Below are positions 1 to 9,710 of a stretch of 64,000 nucleotides of DNA, piece after piece. The notes under the pieces are model-generated. The model was not told the origin of the DNA. It did no database searches and worked only from the letters and a program-made list of their open reading frames with translations. Made by a program: the position numbers and the translations under genes. Source of the stretch: an uncultured Draconibacterium sp. (GTDB taxonomy: Bacteria > Bacteroidota > Bacteroidia > Bacteroidales > Prolixibacteraceae); assembly GCF_963677565.1 (NCBI RefSeq), contig NZ_OY781981.1:1302001-1366000 (forward strand), in the 5' to 3' direction. Position 1 is the stretch's first letter; every line of letters begins with the position of its first letter.

Positions 1-1
1 C

Positions 2-2326
2 AATAAGCTTCATTCCTCGATTAACATTATCGGACTAGCAATTGGCATCGCTGTTTTTATACTAATAGCAAGATACGTAAATCATCAATTCAGTTTCGAT
101 CGCTTTCACAAACAGCAGAACAATATATACAAGGTTTATCTTGGCGATAATGGATCATTACCTCCGGCAGTTGCTTTATTCTTAAAGGATAATATTGCCG
201 GAATTGATGATGTTGTTCGGGTAGATGAATGGTATGGTGGAGGAAATAAAGGTTATTTAGAATACGATAAAGAAACGATCAGAACCGATAATATCATTTT
301 TGCTGACAGCAGTTTTTTTAATTTTTTTGATTTTAAAATGTTGTTTGGTGATTCCCAAAACGGTCTCAAAACGCCAAATTCAATAATCTTGTCAGAGCGA
401 TTGTCTCGAAAAATATTTGGCAATGAAAATCCAACAGGAAAGCAAATTACCTATTTAAGTGACTACCCCAGTGCAAAATATACATTCACCGTAAGCGGTG
501 TAATCGAGGACTCGCCTACCAATTCATCAATTCCATACAACGGAATAATTTCAATGTCAACCATATCTTATCACCACATTAGAAACGGAAACATTAGCGA
601 AGATTGGGTCAACTGGGGATTTAGCAGCTTTGTTAAAATTTCATCACCTGAAACTGTGAATCAACTCAACAATGAAACACCCGAATGCTGGACAAATTTG
701 ATGGCTGAACGTTGGCAGGTAGAAAAAGGAAGTCAGCGTGCAGCGGAATACAAATTAAACTTTGTTCCATTAAGAGAGGTACATTTCCATGGTAGCAACA
801 AACGCTTTTCTGTTTACCTGATACTACTAATAGGACTGGTTATTTTAATAATAGCCATTATTAACTACATTAATTTATCACTGGCCATTTCCAGCACCCG
901 TTTAAAAGAAATCGGAATTCGAAAAATAATCGGTTCTGATAAAAGTACTTTATTCAACCAATTTATAACTGAGTCAATCCTAATCACTTCAATTGCTGGC
1001 ATTATTGCGGTAATTATAGTTCTTTTCATTTACCCTTATTTGTTCAACTTTACCGGATTTAAATCTGTGGTTGCTCCTGGTGAAACTTTCAAAGCACTGG
1101 CATTCCTGGTCGGAGGACTAATTTTTATTGGGTTCATTTCAGGATTATATCCTGCCTGGTTCCTCACAAAGCTTAAACCAGTACAGAGCATAAAAAATGA
1201 ATTCAACAAAGGAACGAAAGGAAACAGGTTAAAACAGGTATTAATCACAACCCAGTTTGTTGTTTCGATTTTCCTAACAGTAGCAGTTTTAACTTTCTCG
1301 AAACAAGCCAACTATATTAAATCTAAAAACCTGGGATTCGACAAAGAACACCTAATCTACCTATCAGGTGGTGCCAGTATAAGTAAAGAGTATCAGGCAT
1401 TCAGAAACTCATTATTGGCAAATCCATCAATTCAAAATGTTGCACGTACAAACGGAACCTTTGTAGGCCACCTTAATATTGGTTCCAAGCATAAAGTTAA
1501 TGGTGAATTCAGAAATTACAGAGCCACAACAGTCGATCCTGATTTCATCGAAACATTTGGAATTGAACTTATAGCAGGTCGAAATTTCTCAAAAAATATC
1601 GGAAATGACTTAAATAACACTGCTTTGGTAAATGAATGTTTTGTAAAGCATATGGAACTAAAAGATCCAATTGGCTCAACCGTAACTTTTCTGGAAGATG
1701 ACATTACGATTGTTGGGATAATCAAGGATTTCCATATAAGCTCATTGCACCACGAAATTGAACCATCAATGATTTGCTATCTGCCATGGAATACTTGCAT
1801 TAACATTAAAGTATCGGGCATGGATTTGGAAAATACAATTGCCACAATTGAAAGCGCATGGAAGGAGTTCTCTCCCGATGTGCCTTTCGAATATCATTTT
1901 TTGGATGAACGTTTTGAAGAACTTTATCAAGCCGAAACTGAATTCAGTTCATTGATAAAAATATTTACCCTGATCGCAATATTTATTGCTTGCTTAGGTC
2001 TTTTTGGTCTAATTTCTTTTTCGGCTTTACAACGGAAAAAAGAAATCGGTATTCGAAAAATTAACGGTGCCAAAATTTCTGAAGTAATGATTATTCTAAA
2101 TAATAATATAATAAAATGGGTAATGATTGCTTTTGTAATTGCCACACCCATTGCCTACTATGCCATGAATAAATGGCTCGAAAACTTCGCCTATAAAACC
2201 ACTTTAAGCTGGTGGATATTTGCCCTTGCCGGAGTATTGGCTTTGGGAATTGCGCTGTTAACGGTTAGTTGGCAAAGCTGGAGAGCGGCTACACGAAATC
2301 CGGTTGAAGCGTTGAGATACGAATAG
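2..2326 (+). CDS. FtsX/MacB-like ABC permease, array member 1 of 9 (5' end outside window)
   Basis: Partial gene. The frame is open from base 2, so the start codon lies upstream of the window; 774 residues are visible. The first visible residues (SINIIGLAIGIAVFILIARY) are the N-terminal membrane segment. A MacB_PCD-type extracytoplasmic domain follows, then an FtsX domain with the cytosolic motif KEIGIRKIIGS. A second ectodomain and second FtsX domain carry KEIGIRKINGAKISEV and end in NPVEALRYE. The layout is that of the duplicated ~800-residue FtsX permeases of Bacteroidota, which use a separate LolD/MacB-type ATPase and act mechanically on substrates outside the inner membrane; the substrate cannot be told. 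Its last ~65 residues nearly match those of members 2, 3, 4, 7 and 9. Member 2 follows after 59 bases. Confidence 0.93.
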   Translation, partial: NKLHSSINIIGLAIGIAVFILIARYVNHQFSFDRFHKQQNNIYKVYLGDNGSLPPAVALFLKDNIAGIDDVVRVDEWYGGGNKGYLEYDKETIRTDNIIFADSSFFNFFDFKMLFGDSQNGLKTPNSIILSERLSRKIFGNENPTGKQITYLSDYPSAKYTFTVSGVIEDSPTNSSIPYNGIISMSTISYHHIRNGNISEDWVNWGFSSFVKISSPETVNQLNNETPECWTNLMAERWQVEKGSQRAAEYKLNFVPLREVHFHGSNKRFSVYLILLIGLVILIIAIINYINLSLAISSTRLKEIGIRKIIGSDKSTLFNQFITESILITSIAGIIAVIIVLFIYPYLFNFTGFKSVVAPGETFKALAFLVGGLIFIGFISGLYPAWFLTKLKPVQSIKNEFNKGTKGNRLKQVLITTQFVVSIFLTVAVLTFSKQANYIKSKNLGFDKEHLIYLSGGASISKEYQAFRNSLLANPSIQNVARTNGTFVGHLNIGSKHKVNGEFRNYRATTVDPDFIETFGIELIAGRNFSKNIGNDLNNTALVNECFVKHMELKDPIGSTVTFLEDDITIVGIIKDFHISSLHHEIEPSMICYLPWNTCINIKVSGMDLENTIATIESAWKEFSPDVPFEYHFLDERFEELYQAETEFSSLIKIFTLIAIFIACLGLFGLISFSALQRKKEIGIRKINGAKISEVMIILNNNIIKWVMIAFVIATPIAYYAMNKWLENFAYKTTLSWWIFALAGVLALGIALLTVSWQSWRAATRNPVEALRYE

Positions 2327-2343
2327 ATAGAAACTTTGAGTTG

Positions 2344-2358
2344 CCGGATATAATCCGG
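2344..2358. repeat. small intercistronic palindrome
   Basis: CCGGAT, a 3-base ATA loop, then ATCCGG: a perfect 6-bp stem between permeases 1 and 2, with no T-tract, so not a terminator. Hairpins also lie in the gaps at 7265-7282 and 9644-9663. Confidence 0.5.
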
Positions 2359-2385
2359 GGAAAAACGAATAAAACCAAAACTAAA

Positions 2386-4815
2386 ATGAGACAGTTTTAT
2401 CATCTTAAAATGGCATTCAGAAACTTGATTCGTGAAATAAGAAATTCGGTTTTTCTCCTACTTTCTCTTTGTGTTGGTCTGGTTACGTTTATTCTTGTTT
2501 CGGGCTATGTTTTTTACGAAAAAGGATTCGACCGTGTATTTCCCGATAACAAGCAAATTTACAGGGTAACCACGGATATATTCAGTGGAAATGAATTGAG
2601 TATTTCAATTCCGCAATGCGAACGTGGTTTGGCAGCTACTTTAAAAGAAAACTATCCCCAGGTTGTGGCGGCTGGTTATCTTACCGGTACAAACAATCAG
2701 CAATATAAAATTGGCGACGAAATTTTCACCAATAATCACATTTATCATGCATCTGCCGGTTTTCTCGATGTGTTTTCTATCGCATTAACACAAGGCAACA
2801 AATCTGAGGTTTTAACCCGGTCATATACTGCCGTTATTTCGGAAAGTACTGCCAAAAAGTATTTCGGGAATGCCAATCCTGTCGGGAAAATTTTATTCAA
2901 ATACCCGGCTTTTGAATATACTATCGAAGGCGTTTTTAATGATATTCCGGCACAGGCACATTTTAGTGCAGAGGTTTTACTTTCGTTTCACGACGACATG
3001 CACCTGCCTCCACCGGCAAAGGCCCAATGGGGTGAAACCGGATTTTATACTTACCTGAAACTGGATGAAAATACGGATGTAAAACAGGTTGAAACTGTGA
3101 TAAACAATATTGTAGCAGAAAATAAAAAGATACAATTCGAAAAAGGTGCTGTAAGTCATTTGTATCATCTCCAGCCGCTAAATGATATTCATCTTCATTC
3201 GGAAATGAAAAACGAACTGGAGACAAATTCGCGGGCTCAATATGTCATCCTCATTTTTATAATTGGGATATTGATTCTTTGCGCATCGGGATTTAATTAT
3301 ATCCAGTTTGCTTTTTCGAAGTTGATTAACACAGCCAAAAAGACGGGAATCAAAAAAATTAACGGGGCAACACGTTTCGAGATTTTATGGGGATCGCTTT
3401 CCGAATCTCTTATCATCCATTTCTTTGCCGTTTCTGTTTCGATGCTTATTGGGTGGATGCTTATTCCTGTAATGCAAAACCAGTTTGGAATTTTTTTGAA
3501 ACCGGTGTTTACGAGTAAGCTCTTTTTGGCTTCTTTAGTTATAATACTTTCATTAAGTATATTAATTGGCGGAATAATTCCCGCATTAATGATTAACCGT
3601 TTTAACAGTCTTGAACTGCTTAAGTTAAGATACAAACCTGTATCCAAAGGGCTTTCTTTTCGTCAGGTTGTTGTTGTAGCTCAGTTTGTTATAGTTATTG
3701 CCATACTGGCTGGAATTGCAGGAGTTAGCAAGCAGGTCAATTTTTTAATGGATAAAGACAAAGGTTTCGATGTTAAAAATACGATGGTGATTAAGGTTCC
3801 TCAAAATCTGCGCAAAACCTCACAACGAATTAATAACCTGCAAGCCTTTGAAGAAGAGTTGCTGCGGAATAGTAGTATTTTAGGATTCTCGAGTTCAAAT
3901 GTGGTGCCGGGAGACTTGTCGGCATACAATTTTAATTTTACCGAGACGCTAACGGGAAAAGGAGGGAAGGCTGCACTTATTGTTGCCGACGACAGCTTTA
4001 TAAAAAACTATAATATTCCTCTTATAGCCGGAACCAACTTCCGGGGACAAGTGACTTCTGCCCAAAATAATTACTGTATTATCAATCGAGCCGGGGTGCA
4101 ATATCTTGGTTTCCAAAATCCTGTTGAGGCGATTGGCAGGGAAATAAAAATGGAAGACGAAAGCGGCATGCAAAAGTTTGATGTGTCGGTAATTGGCGTT
4201 ACAAAGAATGTAGATTTTAGCAATGCAAAAGAAAGTCATAAACCCATAGTCCTTATAAATTGGACCGAAAATATGATATGGGGAAATTACTCTGTAAAAA
4301 TTGCCAGTGCTGATTTTGCTTCAGTTATACCTTTTATTAAAGAGAAATTCAGTAACACTTTCCCCAATTATCCTTTCGAATATTTAATCGTAGAGGATTA
4401 TTACAACAGGCAATTTGATAAAGAAATTCAGCTTGTAAGAACATTCCGTTTGTTTATTGTTGTTGCCATTTTTATCAGTGTAATAAACCTGTTTTCAATC
4501 GCCTGGCTTATATCATTGGCGCGAGTGAAGGAAATCGGCATTCGAAAAGTAAACGGCGCGAAAGTTTCGGAAATCCTTTCAATGTTGAATAGAGACTTTA
4601 TAAAATGGGTGTTTATCGCATTTGTAATCGCTACGCCAATTGCATATTACGCCATGCAAAAATGGCTGGAAAACTTTGCATACAGAACCAACTTAAGCTG
4701 GTGGATTTTTGCCCTTGCCGGAGTGCTGGCATTGGGAATTGCATTACTGACGGTTAGCTGGCAAAGCTGGCGGGCGGCAACGCGGAATCCGGTTGAGGCA
4801 CTTCGGTACGAGTGA
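2386..4815 (+). CDS. FtsX/MacB-like ABC permease, array member 2 of 9
   Basis: 809 residues from the ATG at 2386. A TTG at 2341 would add 15 polar residues that overlap a small palindrome, so it is rejected. Order: short basic N-terminus, membrane segment near residues 18-40, MacB_PCD-like ectodomain to about 265, FtsX membrane block about 275-410 with the variant cytosolic motif KKTGIKKINGATRFE, a membrane segment near 430-450, second ectodomain to about 675, and second FtsX block with KEIGIRKVNGAKVSEIL. It ends NPVEALRYE. Known role of the family: inner-membrane permease powered by a LolD/MacB-type ATPase for export, lipoprotein or peptide handling. Substrate unknown. The final 75 bases match 72 of 75 bases at the end of member 3, far closer than the ectodomains. 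Probably co-transcribed with both neighbours (gaps 59 and 37 bases). Confidence 0.93.
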   Translation: MRQFYHLKMAFRNLIREIRNSVFLLLSLCVGLVTFILVSGYVFYEKGFDRVFPDNKQIYRVTTDIFSGNELSISIPQCERGLAATLKENYPQVVAAGYLTGTNNQQYKIGDEIFTNNHIYHASAGFLDVFSIALTQGNKSEVLTRSYTAVISESTAKKYFGNANPVGKILFKYPAFEYTIEGVFNDIPAQAHFSAEVLLSFHDDMHLPPPAKAQWGETGFYTYLKLDENTDVKQVETVINNIVAENKKIQFEKGAVSHLYHLQPLNDIHLHSEMKNELETNSRAQYVILIFIIGILILCASGFNYIQFAFSKLINTAKKTGIKKINGATRFEILWGSLSESLIIHFFAVSVSMLIGWMLIPVMQNQFGIFLKPVFTSKLFLASLVIILSLSILIGGIIPALMINRFNSLELLKLRYKPVSKGLSFRQVVVVAQFVIVIAILAGIAGVSKQVNFLMDKDKGFDVKNTMVIKVPQNLRKTSQRINNLQAFEEELLRNSSILGFSSSNVVPGDLSAYNFNFTETLTGKGGKAALIVADDSFIKNYNIPLIAGTNFRGQVTSAQNNYCIINRAGVQYLGFQNPVEAIGREIKMEDESGMQKFDVSVIGVTKNVDFSNAKESHKPIVLINWTENMIWGNYSVKIASADFASVIPFIKEKFSNTFPNYPFEYLIVEDYYNRQFDKEIQLVRTFRLFIVVAIFISVINLFSIAWLISLARVKEIGIRKVNGAKVSEILSMLNRDFIKWVFIAFVIATPIAYYAMQKWLENFAYRTNLSWWIFALAGVLALGIALLTVSWQSWRAATRNPVEALRYE

Positions 4816-4852
4816 CACATACTTCAACTAAACTGAACTAAAAACAACGACG

Positions 4853-7258
4853 ATGATACGATTCTACCTAAATCAGATTTTAAGAAACTTCAACAAACAC
4901 AGACGTTTTTTTGCGATCAATATTATTGGATTGGCTATTGGTATAGCCACTTCGCTATTGTTGCTGACGCATATTCGTTACGAGAAAAGTTTCGATCGTT
5001 TTTATTCGCAGGCAGATAACCTGTACCGGGTAAATTACTACGCTTCGAAAGATGGCAAGCCATTGACCAACAGTTCTCGTAGCCAAACAGCACTGAGTCC
5101 GGTTTTGCAAACCGAATCAGAATTTATAGCTGCCAGCTGCCGGGCCTTTTACGAAAGTTGCTACATGTACACCGACAATGTTCAATTATATGGTCAGAAT
5201 GTACTTTGGGCCGACAGTGCTTTTTTTAATGTGTTTCAGAATAAGCTGATTCTGGGAGATGTTTCCACGGTTTTGGCTAATAAATACTCGGTGGCTATTT
5301 CCGAGAAAGTGGCTCGTTTGTATTTTGGCAACGATGATCCCATTGGTAAGATCATCCGGCTTAATGAAGGAATCCAATTTTCAGTGACCGCCGTTTTCGA
5401 AAATCTTCCTGAAAACTCGCATTTACAATACGATTTTATTGTGAGTTTTAACACGCTGGAAGACTATGGCATTAATCAACAGGGAAACTGGGGAGCCATT
5501 TTTGTTTCCACTTATCTACGTAAAATTCCATCCGCAACGGAACGCGATGTCGCAAAGGTCTTAGAAAATATAGCAGAGAAATATATTCCAAATAACGGTA
5601 AAGACGGTTTCGTTGCTGCTTACTCGCCAATGGCGGTTGAGGATATTTATTTGCAGTCGGATTTGGAAGGCGAATTTGTTCCGCAAGGTAACCTCACCAA
5701 ATTACGACTACTGTTGATCGTTGCTGTTTTTATCATTGTAATTGCCTGGACAAACAGCGTCAATATTTCAACAGCTTTATCGTTCGAGCGGATGAAGGCC
5801 ATGGGAATCAGGAAAATTAATGGAGCTGATAACCGGTCGCTCATCCAGTATCATTTAGCCGAATTATTGGTTGTTAACCTATCTGCAATTGTTGTAGCAC
5901 TTATTTTGATGATAGTAACCATGCCTGTTTTTAAGTCGTTTGTAAACAACAGTGTAGCAGTTAATGTCTTTGTTAAGTCATGGTTTTGGGGCTTGTTAGG
6001 AATTCTTCTGGTTGGAGGAACTTTGTTTACCGGCGTTATTACCGCTTTGCTTCAAACTTCATTTAAGCCAATTCAACTGGTTAGTAACAGAACTGCCGGT
6101 TTTGGAAGTTTAGGATCGCTTCGCCAGAGTCTTACCGTTTTTCAGTTTATACTGGCCATAATTCTAATCGGCTCTACAACACTGGTCTTTAAACAGGTCA
6201 ATTATCTTGAAAAAAGTGATCTGGGAATGAATCCGGAGCAGGTGTTGGTGATCCGTGCGCCGGCAACCAACAACACATCCGGAGAACGTCGTTACCACGA
6301 GTTTTGTGCTTTTCGCGATGAATTGCTACGCTCGCCTTATGTGCAGAAAGTAACCGCAACAATGAATGTTCCGGGGCAGTCGAATATGTACAACAATGTA
6401 ATGATTAGCCGCAACGGGAAACAGGTAAACACAACTTTTAATCTGGCATTCTCTGACGATAATTATTTTGAAACCTATCAGGTTCCAATTGTTGCCGGAC
6501 GCAATTTTTACAGTTCCATTGGTAACGAAGGAAGTTCGGTAATTATAAACGAAAAAGCGGCAGAACTGATTGGTTTTACATCTGCTGATCAGGCTATTGG
6601 AGAGAAGATAAATATCGGAGATCAGGAGCTGGAGATTGTGGGAGTGGCTAAAAATTTTCACCACGAATCGTTACAGAAGGAATTGAGCCCTTACATTTAT
6701 CAGTTTCGTCACCCGCATGAATTTGGCTATTATCCGGCGCTGGTAAGTACTTCCAATATCCCGGAACTGATGCAAACTGTGGATCAGGTTTGGAATAAAC
6801 ATTATCCGGGAGCGCAGGCTGATTTTTTCTTTCTCGATGTATTTTTCAATCAACAATATGTATCGTACGAACAGCTCGGTAAACTGGCAGGATTAAGTTC
6901 TGTGCTGGCCATTATTATTGCCTGCCTTGGTCTTTTTGCTTTGGTTTCGCATATGGTAAATAGAAAGGTTAAAGAGGTTGGTATACGAAAAGTGAATGGT
7001 GCCAAAGTGCTTGATATTCTGTTAATGCTGAACCGGGACTTTATAAAATGGGTAATCATCGCTTTTGTAATTGCAACACCCATTGCGTATTTCGCCATGA
7101 ATAAATGGCTCGAAAGTTTTGCTTATAAAACCAACCTGAGTTGGTGGATTTTTGCGTTGGCAGGATTGCTGGCTTTAGGAATTGCATTGCTGACGGTAAG
7201 CTGGCAAAGCTGGCGGGCGGCTACGCGGAATCCGGTTGAGGCACTTCGGTACGAGTGA
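4853..7258 (+). CDS. FtsX/MacB-like ABC permease, array member 3 of 9
   Basis: 801 residues. The N-terminal IINIIGLAIGIATSLLLLTH segment is followed by an ectodomain with the family's 'NSVNIS' stretch just before the first FtsX cytosolic loop (KAMGIRKINGADNRS). The second half has the loop KEVGIRKVNGAKVLDIL and the shared C-terminal segment ending NPVEALRYE. Eight membrane segments are expected: one before each ectodomain and three after each. The TGA stop is followed directly and in frame by codons for RNP-DRIVG-VEALGYE and a second stop, a probable relic of another permease tail. The gap to member 2 is 37 bases and to member 4 is 65 bases, consistent with one operon. Confidence 0.93.
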   Translation: MIRFYLNQILRNFNKHRRFFAINIIGLAIGIATSLLLLTHIRYEKSFDRFYSQADNLYRVNYYASKDGKPLTNSSRSQTALSPVLQTESEFIAASCRAFYESCYMYTDNVQLYGQNVLWADSAFFNVFQNKLILGDVSTVLANKYSVAISEKVARLYFGNDDPIGKIIRLNEGIQFSVTAVFENLPENSHLQYDFIVSFNTLEDYGINQQGNWGAIFVSTYLRKIPSATERDVAKVLENIAEKYIPNNGKDGFVAAYSPMAVEDIYLQSDLEGEFVPQGNLTKLRLLLIVAVFIIVIAWTNSVNISTALSFERMKAMGIRKINGADNRSLIQYHLAELLVVNLSAIVVALILMIVTMPVFKSFVNNSVAVNVFVKSWFWGLLGILLVGGTLFTGVITALLQTSFKPIQLVSNRTAGFGSLGSLRQSLTVFQFILAIILIGSTTLVFKQVNYLEKSDLGMNPEQVLVIRAPATNNTSGERRYHEFCAFRDELLRSPYVQKVTATMNVPGQSNMYNNVMISRNGKQVNTTFNLAFSDDNYFETYQVPIVAGRNFYSSIGNEGSSVIINEKAAELIGFTSADQAIGEKINIGDQELEIVGVAKNFHHESLQKELSPYIYQFRHPHEFGYYPALVSTSNIPELMQTVDQVWNKHYPGAQADFFFLDVFFNQQYVSYEQLGKLAGLSSVLAIIIACLGLFALVSHMVNRKVKEVGIRKVNGAKVLDILLMLNRDFIKWVIIAFVIATPIAYFAMNKWLESFAYKTNLSWWIFALAGLLALGIALLTVSWQSWRAATRNPVEALRYE

Positions 7259-7306
7259 CGAAATCCCGATCGAATCGTCGGGGTGGAAGCTTTAGGATAT
7301 GAATAA
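7259..7306 (+). pseudogene. relic of an extra permease C-terminal tail
   Basis: In the same frame as the preceding TGA, 7259-7306 reads R-N-P, five extra codons (D-R-I-V-G), then V-E-A-L-G-Y-E and TAA. This is the NPVEALRYE ending of the array with a 15-base insertion and one substitution. The inserted bases plus flanks form a CCCGA...TCGGG palindrome (7265-7282). It looks like debris from recombination between permease 3' ends. Chance similarity of a short stretch cannot be excluded. Confidence 0.55.
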
Positions 7307-7323
7307 AAGCAAAATCAATAACT

Positions 7324-9645
7324 ATGAAAAACCTATTAAAACTAGTTGTACGTGTTCTGTTAAGACAAAAACGATTTTTAATTTTTTCTGTCGTCAGCCT
7401 TTCCGTGTGCCTGGCATTGGTTATTCTTAGCTCGGCATACTATGCTTATGAAATTAGTTCCGATAAATATCAAAGTAATTACAATCATATTTACAGGCTG
7501 GTAAATACGCCCAAAAATCAGGTAAGACTTGACGAACAATATTATAACACCTTAAACACCAGTGTGTCGGGAGTAGACAAATCTTGCCGGGTGAACATTT
7601 ATGGTTCGATGCTAACTGCGGAAGACATTGTACAAAAAATCGACAACCTTGTTGTTGCAGATTCAACTTTTTTTGACCTGTTTGATTATACCATTTTGTC
7701 GGGCTCGGAGCAGCATCTTTTAAATGCACCAAATAAAATAGTGTTGACAAAATCGCTTTCAGAGAAACTGTTCGGGAAGGAAGATCCGCTCGGGAAACCG
7801 GTTCACATTAATATGCGTACCACCGCCTATGTTTCGGGAGTGGTTGCAGATATAAAACAAAAATCACATTTTAAATCCGATGCAATCGTTTCACTTTATA
7901 CTGAAAATTTGCCTTGGAGTGGCGGTAATTTCTGGAATCAGAACGGAAAGTTTAAAGTCAAGCTTTTCAGCTATTACTTGCTTTTAAATAAAAAGGCAGA
8001 TCCTGCGAGTGTTGATGCTCAGATAAAATCGACCTACAATTTTCCGTGGTATAGTTTCACTCCGAACATTGAAATGCAGCCTATTTCCGATATCTTTTTT
8101 AATAACACGTATCGCGATGCCGGTGTTAGTCATATAAATAAACCTTTGCTTTGGCTGTTGTTATCGATTACTCTAATCGTTATAGTTGTAGCCGGAATAA
8201 ACTATATCAATCTGAGTTTATCGAAACTGAACGTGGAGTCGAAAACCGTTAGTATTCTGAAGGTTAATGGAGCTCATCGGAATAATATGTTCAAACAATA
8301 TGCCTTGTCAGGAGGACTGGTACTTTTGTTGTCTTTTGGTATTGCATTGATGTTATCCCTTAGTTTGTTGCCCTCTTTTAATCAATTAATCGGTTCCGAA
8401 ATCAGACTCGAAATTCTATCCGATCTCTCGTATTTAATTCCGTTTGTAGGTGTTATTGTTCTTCTTTTTCTCCTCATCGGTTTGTATCCGGCCTGGTTGT
8501 TTTCAGGAATCAATCCAATAAGCCTCTTTCAGGGGAAAGTCGCCGGGAAAATACGACTCAGCTCCTTTTCCCGAATCCTGCTCATTTTTCAGTTTGCAGC
8601 GGCTGTGGCGTTAATTGCTTCTGTTCTGATGGTTTTTAAACAAATTGATTACATGAAGAATAGAAATCCCGGATTTGATACGGCTTATTTGATAAAACAG
8701 GACATTCATTATTCAGTGAAAAATGCGCAGACCATAAAAACCTACGCCAGCGAGTTATTGAAAAATCCGAATATCCTGAAATTGAGTTTATCGGATGGAG
8801 TGCCTTTGGGTATTCATTCATACAGTGATCAAGAGGTAAACGGACACGACGTGAAATACAACGACATTAGTTGCGATGCTTCTTTCTTTAGTGTTCTGGA
8901 TATGAATCTGGTTGCAGGCAGGTCCTTTTTTGAGAAGGATAAAAATGTTTGTATTATAACAGAGAAACTAGCCAAAGAATGTGGTTTCGATGAGCCGCTT
9001 AATGAAAAAATCGGCAGCACACTTATTGTTGGAGTGATGGCTGATTTTAATAGCCAATCGATGCACGAGGAACTAAGCGGAGTAATGTTTCGGCCGGTTG
9101 GCGATTATATTACCAATGTAACGTTTCGGATAGACGGAGTCAATATACCTCAGACTTTATCCTCCATCGAAAAATCGTGGAAAGAGTTTTTCCCTGAATA
9201 TCCTTTCAATTATCAGTTTTACGACGATTTGATAGCGCAGCAATACCAAAAAGAACAAAGGCTGGCAGTTTCCATAAGTATCATTTCGGGATTGGCTATG
9301 TTTTTATGCTGCCTTGGCCTTCTGGGACTTGTATTAAATATGGTGGAAAACCGTGTAAAAGAAATCGGCATCCGCAAAGTAAACGGAGCCAAAGTTTCCG
9401 AAATTATTAAAATGCTAAATAAAGACTTTATAAAATGGGTAATCATCGCTTTTGTGATTGCAACACCCATTGCGTACTACGCCATGAACAAATGGCTCGA
9501 AAACTTTGCCTACAAAACCACATTAAGCTGGTGGATATTTGCACTGGCAGGCATACTGGCTTTGGGAATTGCATTGCTGACCGTTAGCTGGCAAAGCTGG
9601 CGGGCGGCAACGCGGAATCCTGTTGAGGCTCTCCGATACGAATAA
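7324..9645 (+). CDS. FtsX/MacB-like ABC permease, array member 4 of 9
   Basis: 773 residues, the shortest complete member. N-terminal membrane segment about residues 19-42, ectodomain to about 270, then the first FtsX block, whose cytosolic loop is degenerate (KTVSILKVNGAHRNN instead of KEIGIRK..GA). The second half has the standard loop KEIGIRKVNGAKVSEII and the conserved C-terminal segment ending NPVEALRYE. The weakened first loop may alter ATPase coupling on that side, if as in MacB this loop meets the ATPase; that is inference. The ectodomain is clearly different from members 2 and 3, whereas the last ~65 residues are almost the same, including at DNA level compared with member 1. Substrate unknown. 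Confidence 0.93.
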   Translation: MKNLLKLVVRVLLRQKRFLIFSVVSLSVCLALVILSSAYYAYEISSDKYQSNYNHIYRLVNTPKNQVRLDEQYYNTLNTSVSGVDKSCRVNIYGSMLTAEDIVQKIDNLVVADSTFFDLFDYTILSGSEQHLLNAPNKIVLTKSLSEKLFGKEDPLGKPVHINMRTTAYVSGVVADIKQKSHFKSDAIVSLYTENLPWSGGNFWNQNGKFKVKLFSYYLLLNKKADPASVDAQIKSTYNFPWYSFTPNIEMQPISDIFFNNTYRDAGVSHINKPLLWLLLSITLIVIVVAGINYINLSLSKLNVESKTVSILKVNGAHRNNMFKQYALSGGLVLLLSFGIALMLSLSLLPSFNQLIGSEIRLEILSDLSYLIPFVGVIVLLFLLIGLYPAWLFSGINPISLFQGKVAGKIRLSSFSRILLIFQFAAAVALIASVLMVFKQIDYMKNRNPGFDTAYLIKQDIHYSVKNAQTIKTYASELLKNPNILKLSLSDGVPLGIHSYSDQEVNGHDVKYNDISCDASFFSVLDMNLVAGRSFFEKDKNVCIITEKLAKECGFDEPLNEKIGSTLIVGVMADFNSQSMHEELSGVMFRPVGDYITNVTFRIDGVNIPQTLSSIEKSWKEFFPEYPFNYQFYDDLIAQQYQKEQRLAVSISIISGLAMFLCCLGLLGLVLNMVENRVKEIGIRKVNGAKVSEIIKMLNKDFIKWVIIAFVIATPIAYYAMNKWLENFAYKTTLSWWIFALAGILALGIALLTVSWQSWRAATRNPVEALRYE

Positions 9646-9663
9646 ATCCCCTTCAGGGGATTT
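9644..9663. repeat. intercistronic hairpin between permeases 4 and 5
   Basis: AAATCCCC, loop TTCA, GGGGATTT: a perfect 8-bp stem with a tetraloop that overlaps the last bases of the stop codon of member 4. No T-tract follows, so it is more likely an mRNA-stabilising or REP-like element than a terminator. Confidence 0.6.
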
Positions 9664-9710
9664 AGGGGTGAAAAAAACTAAATAATTACGACCATAAAAC
9701 TAATATAACC

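Noticed and set aside
338..340. ATG at 338 as start of permease 1
   Set aside because: The same frame is open to base 2 and encodes the N-terminal membrane segment and ectodomain start of the family.
2341..2385. TTG start for permease 2
   Set aside because: Adds 15 polar residues encoded across a palindrome; the ATG at 2386 aligns with the N-termini of the paralogs.
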